From: an uncultured Eubacteriales bacterium
Lineage (GTDB): Bacteria; Bacillota; Clostridia; Christensenellales; Aristaeellaceae
Direction: 5' to 3'
NCBI GenBank assembly: GCA_902760595.1
Contig: CACWHI010000027.1
Span: forward strand, 16,829 to 49,609
DNA: 32,781 nt
A program made the translations under genes and the position numbers. Of this stretch, positions 16,055 to 24,726 are shown piece by piece. Numbering within the stretch: position 1 is the stretch's first letter; every line of letters starts with the position of its first letter. A model generated the notes under the pieces. The model was not told where the DNA came from, did no database searches, and worked only from the letters and a program-made list of their open reading frames with translations.

Positions 16055-17004
16055 CCTGCACGGAATTTGAACGGCTGCTGGACCAGAAACAGCCGGACGC
16101 GCAGACCGAAGGCGCCCTGCAGCGTCACGCAGAGCAGTGCGCGCACTGCAGGATGCTCCTGGAGCTGAGACAGCTTGACGCGGAGGAGCAGGTCCCCGAA
16201 GAGGTCACTGCCCGCTGGCAGGCCGCCCTGCGCACAGAGCAGGCCAAAGCCCGTATGGAAAAGCGGCGCGGCACGCCCCTCCTGCGGCTCGTCGGGCCGC
16301 TGGCCGCCGTCGCAGCCGTGCTGGTCGCCGCGGTCGCGCTGCGCCAGCCCATCTCTAACCTGGCCCATCCCCTGTCCACCGCCTCGCCTTCCGCAAAGGC
16401 CGCGGTACAGGAGAACGCCGTCCGCACCACCCCGGTGCCCGTCGCGTCTGAACTGACCGGCGCCGGCTCGGCGCCGCGCCAGGCCGTCGTCCAGTCCACT
16501 GCCGCGCCCACCCAGCTGCCCCTGATGGAGATGGCCACCTACAGCGTACCCGCTGACGAACCCGCCGATTCGAAGCCGTTCGCGGCCATGGAAGCGCCGG
16601 AGGAGGCCGACGAGCTCATCTTCGACATGGATTCTCCTGTAGAGGAACCCGCCATGGAAGAGGCAGCCGACGAGGCCGTATATGAAGCGGAGATCGCCGA
16701 CGGAGACTCTCTTATCCCGCTCGGGGACGCGGTATACGTCGAATCGGTCCGCTGGCGCGCCGCTCAGCCCACGGAAGCTCTCAAAACGCTGCTCTCCGCC
16801 ATGGGGATCGGGCAGGATGGGCCCTCCCCGGAGCAGGAAGAAGACGGCAGTGTGCGGCTGCGCCTGGAGGTCAGCCGCGCCGAATGGCCCGCCTTCCTTT
16901 CCGCGCTGGCGGAGGCCGGCTGCGATGAACCGCCCGAAGAGCCCGGCTGGACGGAGGATCCCGTTCCGCTGGACGTGATCATTGAAAAAATGGAGGAACC
17001 GTAA
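16051..17004 (+). CDS. Membrane anti-sigma factor with zinc-finger N-terminus
   Basis: A 317-residue partner of the ECF sigma factor. The cytosolic N-terminus carries an anti-sigma zinc motif (Cys3, His26, Cys30, Cys33; HAEQCAHC). One membrane helix follows (about 78-97). The outer part (about 98-317) has a Pro/Ala/Glu-rich acidic linker and a compact C-terminal domain from about residue 225. The gene overlaps the sigma gene by 4 bases and GAAAGGAGG precedes its ATG. It presumably holds the sigma factor at the membrane until a surface signal acts on the outer domain. The nature of that signal is unknown. Confidence 0.88.
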   Translation: MTCTEFERLLDQKQPDAQTEGALQRHAEQCAHCRMLLELRQLDAEEQVPEEVTARWQAALRTEQAKARMEKRRGTPLLRLVGPLAAVAAVLVAAVALRQPISNLAHPLSTASPSAKAAVQENAVRTTPVPVASELTGAGSAPRQAVVQSTAAPTQLPLMEMATYSVPADEPADSKPFAAMEAPEEADELIFDMDSPVEEPAMEEAADEAVYEAEIADGDSLIPLGDAVYVESVRWRAAQPTEALKTLLSAMGIGQDGPSPEQEEDGSVRLRLEVSRAEWPAFLSALAEAGCDEPPEEPGWTEDPVPLDVIIEKMEEP

Positions 17005-17005
17005 C

Positions 17006-17716
17006 ATGAAAAAAATCTGTTCACTGCTGATCATCGCCGCGCTGCTGCTCATGTGCTCCGCCGCCCTGGCGGACGCGCCTCTCGTTTCCGTCAGCGGCTC
17101 GGCCCAGGTCTCCGTCGCGACCGACCACGCGGTCATCCACCTGGGGGTAAGAACGAAGGCCGAAACGCCCACCGAAGCGCAGGCGGAGAACAAGCTGCGC
17201 ACAGCGGCCGTGATGAAGGCGCTGACCGAAGACTGCGGCATCCCGGAGGACAAGATCGCCACCAGCGGCTTCAACATCTACACGATGTCCGAGTGGATCG
17301 ACGGCACCAGCACCGAGAAGCAGTTTTACCAGGTCCAGCACCAGCTCAGCGTCACGGTGGCGGATATCGACAAGGCCGGCTACGTGATCGACCGCTGCGT
17401 GGAAGCCGGCGCGAACGCCATCGATTACGTCTCCTTCGAAGCCAGCGGCATGAAGGCCGCCTACGACAAGGCCCTCCGTGAAGCGGTCGTCGACGCCAGG
17501 CGCAAGGCGGAGCTGATCGCGGAGGCCGCCGGGATGAAGTTAGGCAATCTGGTGAGCATCTCCACCGAGGACGGTGGCGGCGAGTTCTACAGCAATTCCT
17601 TCCGCATGAAGGCCGCGGAGCCCGAGGAAGCCATGGGTGACACCAAGCTGGCCCCCGGCACCCAGAACACCAGTGCCTCCGTCAGCGCGACATGGGAAAT
17701 GATTAAGGGAGAATAG
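17006..17716 (+). CDS. Secreted SIMPL-domain (DUF541) protein
   Basis: A 236-residue protein with a signal peptide (1-22, cleavage near ALA-DAP). The mature region is a SIMPL domain: it begins VSVSGSAQVSVATDHAVIHLGV and contains the SGFNIYT and typical long-helix segments (AYDKALREAVVDARRKAELI). Members are periplasmic or outer-surface proteins of unclear function, found in oxidative or envelope stress contexts. The start at 17006 follows GGAGG and sits one base after the anti-sigma stop, so the three genes form one unit; this protein is a likely sensor partner or regulon member. Confidence 0.9.
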   Translation: MKKICSLLIIAALLLMCSAALADAPLVSVSGSAQVSVATDHAVIHLGVRTKAETPTEAQAENKLRTAAVMKALTEDCGIPEDKIATSGFNIYTMSEWIDGTSTEKQFYQVQHQLSVTVADIDKAGYVIDRCVEAGANAIDYVSFEASGMKAAYDKALREAVVDARRKAELIAEAAGMKLGNLVSISTEDGGGEFYSNSFRMKAAEPEEAMGDTKLAPGTQNTSASVSATWEMIKGE

Positions 17717-17725
17717 AGCAAAATG

Positions 17726-17760
17726 GGCTGTTGCACAACGATGTGCAACAGCCTCTTCTG
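17726..17760. terminator. Bidirectional terminator between the SIMPL gene and ricT
   Basis: GGCTGTTGCACA (17726-17737) pairs perfectly with TGTGCAACAGCC (17742-17753) around a 4-base loop. It is followed by a T-rich stretch on the plus strand and by four T on the minus strand. It lies between two convergent genes and could serve both. Confidence 0.75.
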
Positions 17761-17799
17761 TTTAGCAGACTATCTTCGTGTCTTATTCGTTTGTGAGCC

Positions 17800-19056
17800 T
17801 TACTGCTCCCCGTGCTTCTGCCTGAATTCCTCCGGCACGACCCAGGGATCGCGCTTGGGGGCGGCGGGAGCCGGCGCGGGCTTGGCCGGTTCGGGCTTCG
17901 CGGCGGGCTGGGGAGCCGCCTTCGGGGCGCTCTCAGCCGCTTTCGGCGCGCGGGGCGGACGGGGAGGACGCGGCGGGCGATGATTCTCGCCTGCCGCATC
18001 GGCCTCCGGCTGCCTGCGGCGGGGGCGCTCCTGCCTCGGCTGCTGTTGCTGCCGCTGCGAGGGCCTGCGGCGCTGCGGCGCGGGCCGCTCCTCCGGGGCT
18101 TCCCCCTCTTTGTCATCCGGCGGCAGCGCGGCGTCCGCGTCGTCGTCCGGCACGTCCATTTCTGACGCCTTCAGGGCCTGCATGATCTCGGGATCCGGCG
18201 CGTCCTCCGCTTCCTCGGCAGCCGCGGCGGGCTGGGGCTGGAAGCCGTTCAGGCGCTGCACCTGGTCGGCGGGATACTCCTTGAGCTCCGTCATGTCGTT
18301 GCCCTTGCTGATCCGGACGCGCACGCTCTCCTTCAGGATATTGACCTCGGCCACAACGCCGTCGCCGTCCGGCGTATGCACCGGCTTTCCGACCCGGGGC
18401 ATCGCGCGGCTGGTCTTTTCGTAGAACTCCTCCTCGTATTGCAGGCAGCACATCAGCCGTCCGCAGGCCCCGCTGATCTTGGTGGGGTTCAGGGAGAGGT
18501 TCTGCTCCTTCGCCATCTTGATGGATACGGGATGGAAATCCCCCAGGAAGCGGGAGCAGCACAGCGGCCGCCCGCAGATGCCCAGGCCGCCCATCATGCG
18601 CGCCTCATCGCGCACGCCGATCTGGCGCAGCTCGATGCGGATATGGAAAACACCGGCCAGGTCCTTGACCAGCGCGCGGAAATCCACGCGGGACTCGGCG
18701 GTGAAATAGAAAAGCAGCTTGGAATTATCGAAGGTATATTCGCAGCTGACCAGCTTCATGGGCAGCTGATGCTCGGCGATCTTCTGCTTGCAGGTGTCAA
18801 AGGCGACCTTTTCCTTGGCCCTGTTTTCTTCCTTATGCTCGATATCCTCCTGTGTCGCTACACGCAGCACGGGCCGCAGGGGCGGAACGATATCCGCCTC
18901 GGGCACCTCGCTCGGTCCGGTGACGGCCTCGCCCATCTCCTGTCCGCGCGCGGTCTCCACGATTACGGTGTCCCCGGCGGACGCGCCGGTCTCCAGCGGG
19001 TCAAAGTAGTACAGTTTCCCGGCGTTCTCAAACCGAACGCCTACGATAATGGCCAT
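17800..19056 (-). CDS. ricT: RicT/YaaT-type PSP1-domain protein with long Pro/Arg/Gln tail
   Basis: A 418-residue cytosolic protein. The PSP1 domain (1-270) has the cysteine pairs CGRPLCC (161-167) and CGRLMCC (198-204), which in the Ric complex of Bacillus take part in binding iron-sulfur clusters. RicT with RicA and RicF guides mRNA processing by RNase Y. Here a tail of about 145 residues follows: an acidic linker (about 280-325) then a low-complexity part rich in Pro, Arg, Gln and Ala, longer than in Bacillus. The start follows GGAGGAAATCAAGAA and overlaps the holB end by 16 bases. The darA-holB-ricT order is the usual Firmicutes cluster. Whether RicA/RicF exist elsewhere cannot be seen. 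Confidence 0.92.
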   Translation of the reverse strand: MAIIVGVRFENAGKLYYFDPLETGASAGDTVIVETARGQEMGEAVTGPSEVPEADIVPPLRPVLRVATQEDIEHKEENRAKEKVAFDTCKQKIAEHQLPMKLVSCEYTFDNSKLLFYFTAESRVDFRALVKDLAGVFHIRIELRQIGVRDEARMMGGLGICGRPLCCSRFLGDFHPVSIKMAKEQNLSLNPTKISGACGRLMCCLQYEEEFYEKTSRAMPRVGKPVHTPDGDGVVAEVNILKESVRVRISKGNDMTELKEYPADQVQRLNGFQPQPAAAAEEAEDAPDPEIMQALKASEMDVPDDDADAALPPDDKEGEAPEERPAPQRRRPSQRQQQQPRQERPRRRQPEADAAGENHRPPRPPRPPRAPKAAESAPKAAPQPAAKPEPAKPAPAPAAPKRDPWVVPEEFRQKHGEQ

Positions 19057-20021
19057 TTCTTGATTTCCTCCACAATGGTCTGAAGCATCACATTCAGGAC
19101 TGCCTGGTAATTGACGTTAGACGCGCGCTGCTGCTCCGCGCGGATCACCGCGCCCAGCGCCGACGCCAGCTGAGTGGGCCGGGCCTCCGCCCAGCACTCT
19201 CCCTTACGCATATTCGCATCTCCCCGCATACAGAGGCGAAGCTCCCGCTCCAGCACCGCCAGAAAGCGGTCAAACTCTTCCTTCAGGTCCCTGAGCGCGT
19301 ATTCGGCGTCGGGGATATCCTTCTCGCCGCTCAGGCGAAAAACGGTCTCATACGCCAGCTCACGCAGCTTGCGGTCCGTTTCGTCGGCGCTCAGCGTCAG
19401 CGCCAGCCCCGGGCTGCCGTCGCTCAGGCGCGCGTATTCCCGGGCATCCTCCGCGCTCAGCCCCTGCCGGCTGAGCCAGGCGGTCAGGCTGTCCTGCGTC
19501 ATAGGCGCCAGGCGCACGGTCACCACGCGGGAGCGGATCGTACTCAGGATCCGCGTTTCGTACGCGGTCGTCAGGATAAAATGTGTGGCGGGCGGATGGT
19601 CCTCCAGGTTTTTGAGCAGGCTGTTCTGCGCCTGGGGGGTCAGGCGGTCCGCGTCGTCCAGCAGCACGGCGCGGCGGTCGCTCTCCAGCGCGTGCGTCTG
19701 CAGCGCGCTCAGGATGCCGCGGATCTCCTCCACGCCGATGCTCTTCTTCTTCGTCTCCGTGGGCGTCAGAAGATCGGGATGGGTAAAGCTCTGCACGCGC
19801 CTGCAGCCCTTGCACTGCCCGCACGGACGTTTTTCCGGCGCTGGCTCCTCGCACAGCAGCGCGGCGGCGAGCAGCCGTGCCAGGGCGGTCTTGCCCATGC
19901 CCGTACCGCCGCAGATCAGCACGCAGCCGGGAAAAACATCCCGGCGCAGCTCGCGGATCAGCGCCGACACGCTGCTGCCCCGGGACTCAAATTCCGTCAG
20001 GCTCAGCTCAGAACTTGACAA
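19041..20021 (-). CDS. holB: DNA polymerase III delta-prime subunit
   Basis: Clamp-loader subunit of about 326 residues. An AAA+ fold has Walker A GGTGMGKT and a zinc module (CGQCKGC after an upstream Cys). A Walker-B-like VLLDDADRLT and the sensor segment SLLKNLEDHPP follow. It helps load the sliding clamp at replication forks. The start is uncertain: TTG at 20021 with GGTGG upstream is preferred because it leaves about the usual number of residues before Walker A; TTG at 20042 or GTG further in are alternatives. It overlaps the end of darA and the start of ricT. Confidence 0.9.
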   Translation of the reverse strand: MSSSELSLTEFESRGSSVSALIRELRRDVFPGCVLICGGTGMGKTALARLLAAALLCEEPAPEKRPCGQCKGCRRVQSFTHPDLLTPTETKKKSIGVEEIRGILSALQTHALESDRRAVLLDDADRLTPQAQNSLLKNLEDHPPATHFILTTAYETRILSTIRSRVVTVRLAPMTQDSLTAWLSRQGLSAEDAREYARLSDGSPGLALTLSADETDRKLRELAYETVFRLSGEKDIPDAEYALRDLKEEFDRFLAVLERELRLCMRGDANMRKGECWAEARPTQLASALGAVIRAEQQRASNVNYQAVLNVMLQTIVEEIKKWPLS

Positions 20022-20340
20022 ACTGATCCACCGACAGCACAAACACTGTCGCGCCTCCGACGGTCACCTCGATCGGATAGGACGTATACATGCCGGAGGA
20101 AGCGCCGCTCATGCTGACCGGCGAGGTGGCGATCTGGCGGCGGCTCTTGCATACCTTTTCGATGATCGCCATGCACTCGTCAAAGCGCTCCTCGCTGATG
20201 CCGATCAGCAGCGTGGTATTGCCGGATTTGAGGAAGCCGCCGGTGGTGGCCAGCTTCGTCACGCCGAAGTTCTGGTCCATCAGCTCTCCGATCAGCCTAC
20301 CCGCGTCCTCGTCCTGTACGATCGTAATGATCAGTTTCAT
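20008..20340 (-). CDS. darA: Cyclic-di-AMP receptor, PII-like (DarA/PstA)
   Basis: A 110-residue PII-like trimeric protein of the DUF970 family. It starts MKLIITIVQDEDAGRLIGEL and has the signature GGFLKSGNTTLLIGI, which forms part of the c-di-AMP pocket. It binds c-di-AMP in the cytosol; its downstream partner is unknown. GGAGGTATCTTCA precedes the ATG. It is the first gene of the darA-holB-ricT operon. Confidence 0.95.
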   Translation of the reverse strand: MKLIITIVQDEDAGRLIGELMDQNFGVTKLATTGGFLKSGNTTLLIGISEERFDECMAIIEKVCKSRRQIATSPVSMSGASSGMYTSYPIEVTVGGATVFVLSVDQFVKF

Positions 20341-20385
20341 TGAAGATACCTCCGGTTCAGGAATAAAGATCTATTTACAGTATTG

Positions 20386-20415
20386 ATTATAGCACGAATA
20401 ACAATATGAACGCAA
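20386..20415 (-). promoter_or_regulatory. Promoter of darA-holB-ricT
   Basis: On the minus strand: TTGCGT (20410-20415), 18 bases, perfect TATAAT (20386-20391). The -35 is a moderate match. Confidence 0.55.
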
Positions 20416-20454
20416 GACAACAATTATACGGAATCGGAACAAGGCAACGCCTGA

Positions 20455-21828
20455 TCACTCAGAATCATTTGCTGGCAGTCCCATGATTTCCTCATCCTCC
20501 CACCAGTGCCGGGCTGGGCTGACTGTGCCGATGAGTTCGGATGATACTGTTCTGATCAGCTGTCCATCGATCAGCGCCAGCCAATCTCCTTCAGGCGTTT
20601 TGCCGATCAGCCAAAAACTCATGCTCAGGAAGTCCTCATTCAATTGCTGACAAATATCCGTGGCAAAGGCGGTATCTTCCATACGCCAGCGATCAAAGCT
20701 GGGAAAGCTGCAAGTAACGCTTTCGATATCAGCGCCAAATGCCAGATCTTCATTCCGGAGCCATCCATTCATACCGAACTCATCTGAGCCGATTTGCAGA
20801 AGGGTCCAGCCGTTGACCTTGTCCAGAACACGGCCCGGCACACGGCAGAAACAGTAAGCTGATACCTCGCCTTCCGGCTGATGGCGCAGCGCGGCGCCTT
20901 CCGTTTTTATACAGGCCCAGCCACTGGCATCCAACAAGGATAATGCCTCTTCAAGCGAAGGTATCTCTGCGAAGACGAGCTCTGGCAGCGCGATCGGAAA
21001 GGACGGTGTACCGTAATGGAAGGCATCATTGCTGTAATATGGATCATAATCGTTGGTGAACGCGTCTATAATCCCTTCCTGGGTGAGAAAATACCGGTCG
21101 CTGTCCTCAGGGGTATGGACTTCCAGACGCCAGAGCCCGTCATTTCCGCGCATCAGACAGTCCTCGCTGGAAGATGTGTAAATCTCCAGATAGCCATCCG
21201 TAGAGTGGACTTCGTTAATCGAGATGCATTTCTCCCAGGATGTCGCGGTCGGTTTACGATAGTCAGTTCCATTCCAATCGGCAATGCGCAGCGAGTACAG
21301 GCCCGCCTCGTTTTGCGCTACACCCGCCAAATAATCACTGTAGGTTTGAAGGCTGACAAGCTTCTCATTCTCATTCAGAAGATTGGTTGCGCTTTCCTGT
21401 ATCAGGGAATTGGCTTTCAGAAACTCGCCTGCGTCTCTGTAGCGCGTGGGAGAAAGTACGAATTTGTCCAATATGTCGTTAGCCTTCTTTTCACCGTCTG
21501 CCGACAAAGGAACGGGAGCGTTATCATAGACAGTCCAATTCCCGGCAATGCTGTCTTCAGCTTTCGCGAAGACGGCACCGGTCTGCAGCATGCCTTCCGA
21601 TATCCGCATAAGCGTCATTTCGTAGTAATCCTGTCCGCCGGCTCTGTACCAGGAGACCCAGGTCACTTTCCAGCCGGGATATTTCTGCTCGGCTGCAATA
21701 GAAAAGCGTTTTTCTTCCGGATTGATAGTCCATTCCAGGGCGCCCGATCTCAAACCAATGCCGAGGAAGAACGTTATCATCAGAAGCATTGAAATCAATC
21801 GTTTCATCATTCGAGATATACCCGACAT
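20455..21828 (-). CDS. Secreted protein with SH3-like domain, function unknown
   Basis: A 457-residue protein with a hydrophobic signal segment (MKRLISMLLMITFFLGIG from residue 8). Most of it is unrecognised beta-rich sequence with many aromatic residues. Residues of about 305-360 look like a bacterial SH3 domain (AALRHQPEGEVSAYCF ... GWTLLQIGSDEFGMNGWLRNE), which often binds cell-wall peptide or glycan. It starts 7 bases after the ABC exporter gene ends, so it is co-transcribed. ATG at 21828 is preferred because GGACGGAG lies just upstream; two ATG codons 18-21 bases inside are alternatives. Base composition is visibly less GC-rich than the neighbours, hinting at transfer or relaxed selection. 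Confidence 0.8.
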   Translation of the reverse strand: MSGISRMMKRLISMLLMITFFLGIGLRSGALEWTINPEEKRFSIAAEQKYPGWKVTWVSWYRAGGQDYYEMTLMRISEGMLQTGAVFAKAEDSIAGNWTVYDNAPVPLSADGEKKANDILDKFVLSPTRYRDAGEFLKANSLIQESATNLLNENEKLVSLQTYSDYLAGVAQNEAGLYSLRIADWNGTDYRKPTATSWEKCISINEVHSTDGYLEIYTSSSEDCLMRGNDGLWRLEVHTPEDSDRYFLTQEGIIDAFTNDYDPYYSNDAFHYGTPSFPIALPELVFAEIPSLEEALSLLDASGWACIKTEGAALRHQPEGEVSAYCFCRVPGRVLDKVNGWTLLQIGSDEFGMNGWLRNEDLAFGADIESVTCSFPSFDRWRMEDTAFATDICQQLNEDFLSMSFWLIGKTPEGDWLALIDGQLIRTVSSELIGTVSPARHWWEDEEIMGLPANDSE

Positions 21829-21835
21829 ACTAATG

Positions 21836-24478
21836 TTACTCCGTCCTCAGCGCCACCACCGGGTCCTTCCGGGCGGCGAGGCGGGAGGGGATCGCGCCGG
21901 CGATGACGGTCAGGACCACGCTGATGGCGACCAGGATCAGCGCCGCGCCGAAGGGCAGGATGGCCGCGGCATTGACGTCGGTCAGGCTGCGGATGAGCGC
22001 GTTGATGGGGAAGGTGAGCAGCCAGCTGATGAATACGCCCAATATCCCGGCGCACAGGCCGATGATCAGCGTCTCCGCCGTGAAGACGTGGGATACGTCG
22101 CGCTTGGACGCACCCAGGGCGCGCAGGATGCCGATCTCCTTGGTGCGCTCCAGCACGCTGATGTAGGTGATGATGCCAATCATGATGGAGGATACGATCA
22201 GGGAGACGGAGACGAAGGCGATCAGCACGTAGGAGATGGCGTCCACGATGGTGGTGACGGAGCTCATCAGCGTCGCCACGTAATCGCTGTAGCGGATCAC
22301 GCTGCTCTCGTGCCCCTCCGCCCGCATGCGGTCATTGTAGGCGTCGATCAGGGCGGAGAGCTTCGCCTTGCTCTCAAAGTCGACGGGATAGATTTTGATG
22401 GAGGAGGGGGCGGAGAGATCGGAGGCGCTGAGCTTACCCAGATTGCCCTCATAGGTGGCCTGGGTGCGCTGCTTTTCCATCTGCTCGCGCATCATCTGGA
22501 GGATCCGCTCCTCGCTCATCAGCTTCATCATCGCGCGGATGGAGGCCGCCTGCGTCTCAGGCAGGGTATCCAGGTACTGCTCCAGCAGCTCCATGGACAC
22601 CTCCATGTCCACCCCGCCGTCAAAGCGGATGCCGGTAAAGATGTCCGTCTCCGGATTCTCCTTCTGCACCCGGACCGCGGCGGTCTCGTTGTTGCGGGAA
22701 ACCACATACTCCGTCAGGGCATGGGTGTAGCCGACGCCCCCGGCGGTGAAGGCGGCGATCAGGGACGTGCCCGTACTGCGCGCGATGCCGGTCACGCGAA
22801 GGGTCACCCCCTGGTCCAGCAGCGCGGACAGCCGCTCAGGATTGTCGGCGACAGAGGCGTATATCCCCGCGGCGTTCGGCTGGTAAAGGTCGCCCGGCAG
22901 GATCATTTTGAAGGTCAGGCCCAGCAGCTCGTCATAGGAGAAGCTGACCTCCTCCGCGGTCTCGGTGGGCTGGCCGGAGATCAGGCTGCTGAACATGCGC
23001 GTGACCTCGCTCTGGTCGCGCAGGCCCAGGGTAAACAGCGCCAGGTCGCTCAGGTCGTCGTTCTGCCCGGTCACGATCAGCAGTTCGTCATACCGTTCCG
23101 GCATGCGCCCGGCCAGCAGCTCATAGCGCTCGCTGCTCAGGCTGTTCAGCTCGCTGAAGGCATCCAGGTTGTACATGCTCATCATCTGGGACAGGCCGCC
23201 GATGCCGGACATGGACACCATGGCGGACATATCGCTCATGACAGAGGTGGCGGTCATGGTGTCGATAACGGTGCTGGGGTTCACGCGCAGCAGCCCGCCC
23301 ACGGCGTTCTCGTTGTAGATCACCGGCGAGACCGGGTACTCGTAGGTCACGCCGGTGATCAGCCCGTCCATATCGCGCGTGGTGTCCAGATACTCCTTGA
23401 AGCGCGCCAGGTCGTTTTCCTCCACCTCGGACACCATGCTGTTGAGGAAGTTCCCGGCCAGGTTGCTGGAATACACCCTGCCCGGCTCATGCTTTTCCTG
23501 GGGCGTGGACACACTGCCCATCATCGCCAGCATCATATTGGAGCTGTCCACCGTTTCCGATTCGATGGTCAGCGGATACACGGACAGCGTATCCTCCTCG
23601 ATATCCTTGATGTAGTTGTTGACGCCATTCGACAGGGCAAGGATCAGCGCGATGCCGATGATGCCGATGCTGCCCGCCAGCGCTACCAGCAGGGTCCGGC
23701 CCTTCTTGGTGAGGAGGTTGTTGAGCGACAGCCGGAAGGCCGTGCCGAAACTCATGGAGGTCTTGCCCGTCTCAGGCGCTGCCGCGGCCTCCTCCCGCCC
23801 GTCGAAGGGGCTGGTATCGTCGATGACCCGTCCGTCCAGCAGGCGCACAGTGCGCGTAGCGTAACGCTCGGCCAGGTCGGGGTTGTGCGTGACCATGATC
23901 ACCAGGCGATCCTTCGCGATCTCCGCCAGCGCCTGCATGATCTGCTCGCTGGTCTCACTGTCCAGCGCGCCAGTCGGCTCATCCGCCAGCACGATCTCCG
24001 GATCGTTGACCAGCGCCCGCGCGATAGCGACGCGCTGCATCTGTCCGCCGCTCATCTCGCCCGGCTTTTTGTGCAGCTGATCGCCCAGGCCCACCTTGCG
24101 CAGGGCGGCCTCCGCGCGCTCGCGCCGCTCGCGCACCCCCACGCCGGACAGGGTCAGCGCCAGTTCCACATTGGAAAGCACCGTCTGGTGCGGGATCAGG
24201 TGGTAGCTCTGGAACACGAAGCCCACCGAATGGTTGCGGTAGCTGTCCCAGTCGCGGTCGCCGTAGTCCCGCGTCGAGCGTCCCTTGATCCTGAGATCAC
24301 CCTCAGAATACCGGTCCAGCCCGCCGATGATGTTCAGCAGCGTCGTTTTTCCGCAGCCGGAGGGACCGAGGATCGCTACGAACTCGTTCTGCCGGAAGCT
24401 GATGTCCACCCCGCGCAGCGCCTCGACGCTGATATCGCCGGTTTTATAGGTTTTACGGATATTTGTCAGTGTCAGCAT
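21836..24478 (-). CDS. ABC transporter ATPase-permease fusion, MacB/FtsX type
   Basis: An 880-residue fusion. Residues 1-230 form the ATPase: Walker A GPSGCGKTT, signature MSGGQMQRV, Walker B IVLADEPTGALD and switch His in MVTHNPDL. A linker leads to one helix (about 257-280), then a large extracytoplasmic domain (about 285-735). Three C-terminal helices of the FtsX domain end the protein, with the VLERTKEIGILRALGASKRDV loop between the first and second. MacB-type systems use ATP to move outer-domain levers and export or release peptides, antibiotics or envelope components rather than import. The outer domain is large and not recognised. It heads an operon with the secreted SH3-like protein, suggesting a cell-envelope role. 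Confidence 0.93.
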   Translation of the reverse strand: MLTLTNIRKTYKTGDISVEALRGVDISFRQNEFVAILGPSGCGKTTLLNIIGGLDRYSEGDLRIKGRSTRDYGDRDWDSYRNHSVGFVFQSYHLIPHQTVLSNVELALTLSGVGVRERRERAEAALRKVGLGDQLHKKPGEMSGGQMQRVAIARALVNDPEIVLADEPTGALDSETSEQIMQALAEIAKDRLVIMVTHNPDLAERYATRTVRLLDGRVIDDTSPFDGREEAAAAPETGKTSMSFGTAFRLSLNNLLTKKGRTLLVALAGSIGIIGIALILALSNGVNNYIKDIEEDTLSVYPLTIESETVDSSNMMLAMMGSVSTPQEKHEPGRVYSSNLAGNFLNSMVSEVEENDLARFKEYLDTTRDMDGLITGVTYEYPVSPVIYNENAVGGLLRVNPSTVIDTMTATSVMSDMSAMVSMSGIGGLSQMMSMYNLDAFSELNSLSSERYELLAGRMPERYDELLIVTGQNDDLSDLALFTLGLRDQSEVTRMFSSLISGQPTETAEEVSFSYDELLGLTFKMILPGDLYQPNAAGIYASVADNPERLSALLDQGVTLRVTGIARSTGTSLIAAFTAGGVGYTHALTEYVVSRNNETAAVRVQKENPETDIFTGIRFDGGVDMEVSMELLEQYLDTLPETQAASIRAMMKLMSEERILQMMREQMEKQRTQATYEGNLGKLSASDLSAPSSIKIYPVDFESKAKLSALIDAYNDRMRAEGHESSVIRYSDYVATLMSSVTTIVDAISYVLIAFVSVSLIVSSIMIGIITYISVLERTKEIGILRALGASKRDVSHVFTAETLIIGLCAGILGVFISWLLTFPINALIRSLTDVNAAAILPFGAALILVAISVVLTVIAGAIPSRLAARKDPVVALRTE

Positions 24479-24540
24479 AATCTACCGCCATTCCACCATG
24501 TTGTACGCAAACAGCATGAGCGTGTCCGCCCACTGTATTG

Positions 24541-24569
24541 AGTATAAGGCAAAATGCCGGAAATGACAA
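24541..24569 (-). promoter_or_regulatory. Promoter of the MacB-like operon
   Basis: On the minus strand: TTGTCA (24564-24569), 17 bases, TATACT (24541-24546). The transcript would begin near 24534, about 55 bases before the start codon. The rest of 24570-24670 shows nothing recognisable. Confidence 0.7.
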
Positions 24570-24672
24570 GCGCGTCTGCCGCTTCAACGGCCAAACATGA
24601 AGACGGGAATCATGCAAAATAGAAGCAGAATCGTGGCAATCGGCATACGCCCCGGTCAAAACCGGTCAGCAT

Positions 24673-24711
24673 AAAAAACCGGCTCGCTTTCCTGAAGAAA
24701 GCGAACCGGTT
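24673..24711 (-). terminator. Terminator of rplU-prp-rpmA
   Basis: AACCGG plus CGCTTTC pairs with GAAAGCG plus CCGGTT around a short loop. On the minus strand it is followed by six T. It lies 15 bases after the rpmA stop codon. Confidence 0.9.
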
Positions 24712-24726
24712 ACAGTCAGGTCCGGA

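Noticed and set aside
21722..24541. A 939-codon plus-strand frame opposite the MacB-like gene
   Set aside because: His/Gln/Arg-rich shadow; the minus-strand frame has complete ABC motifs.
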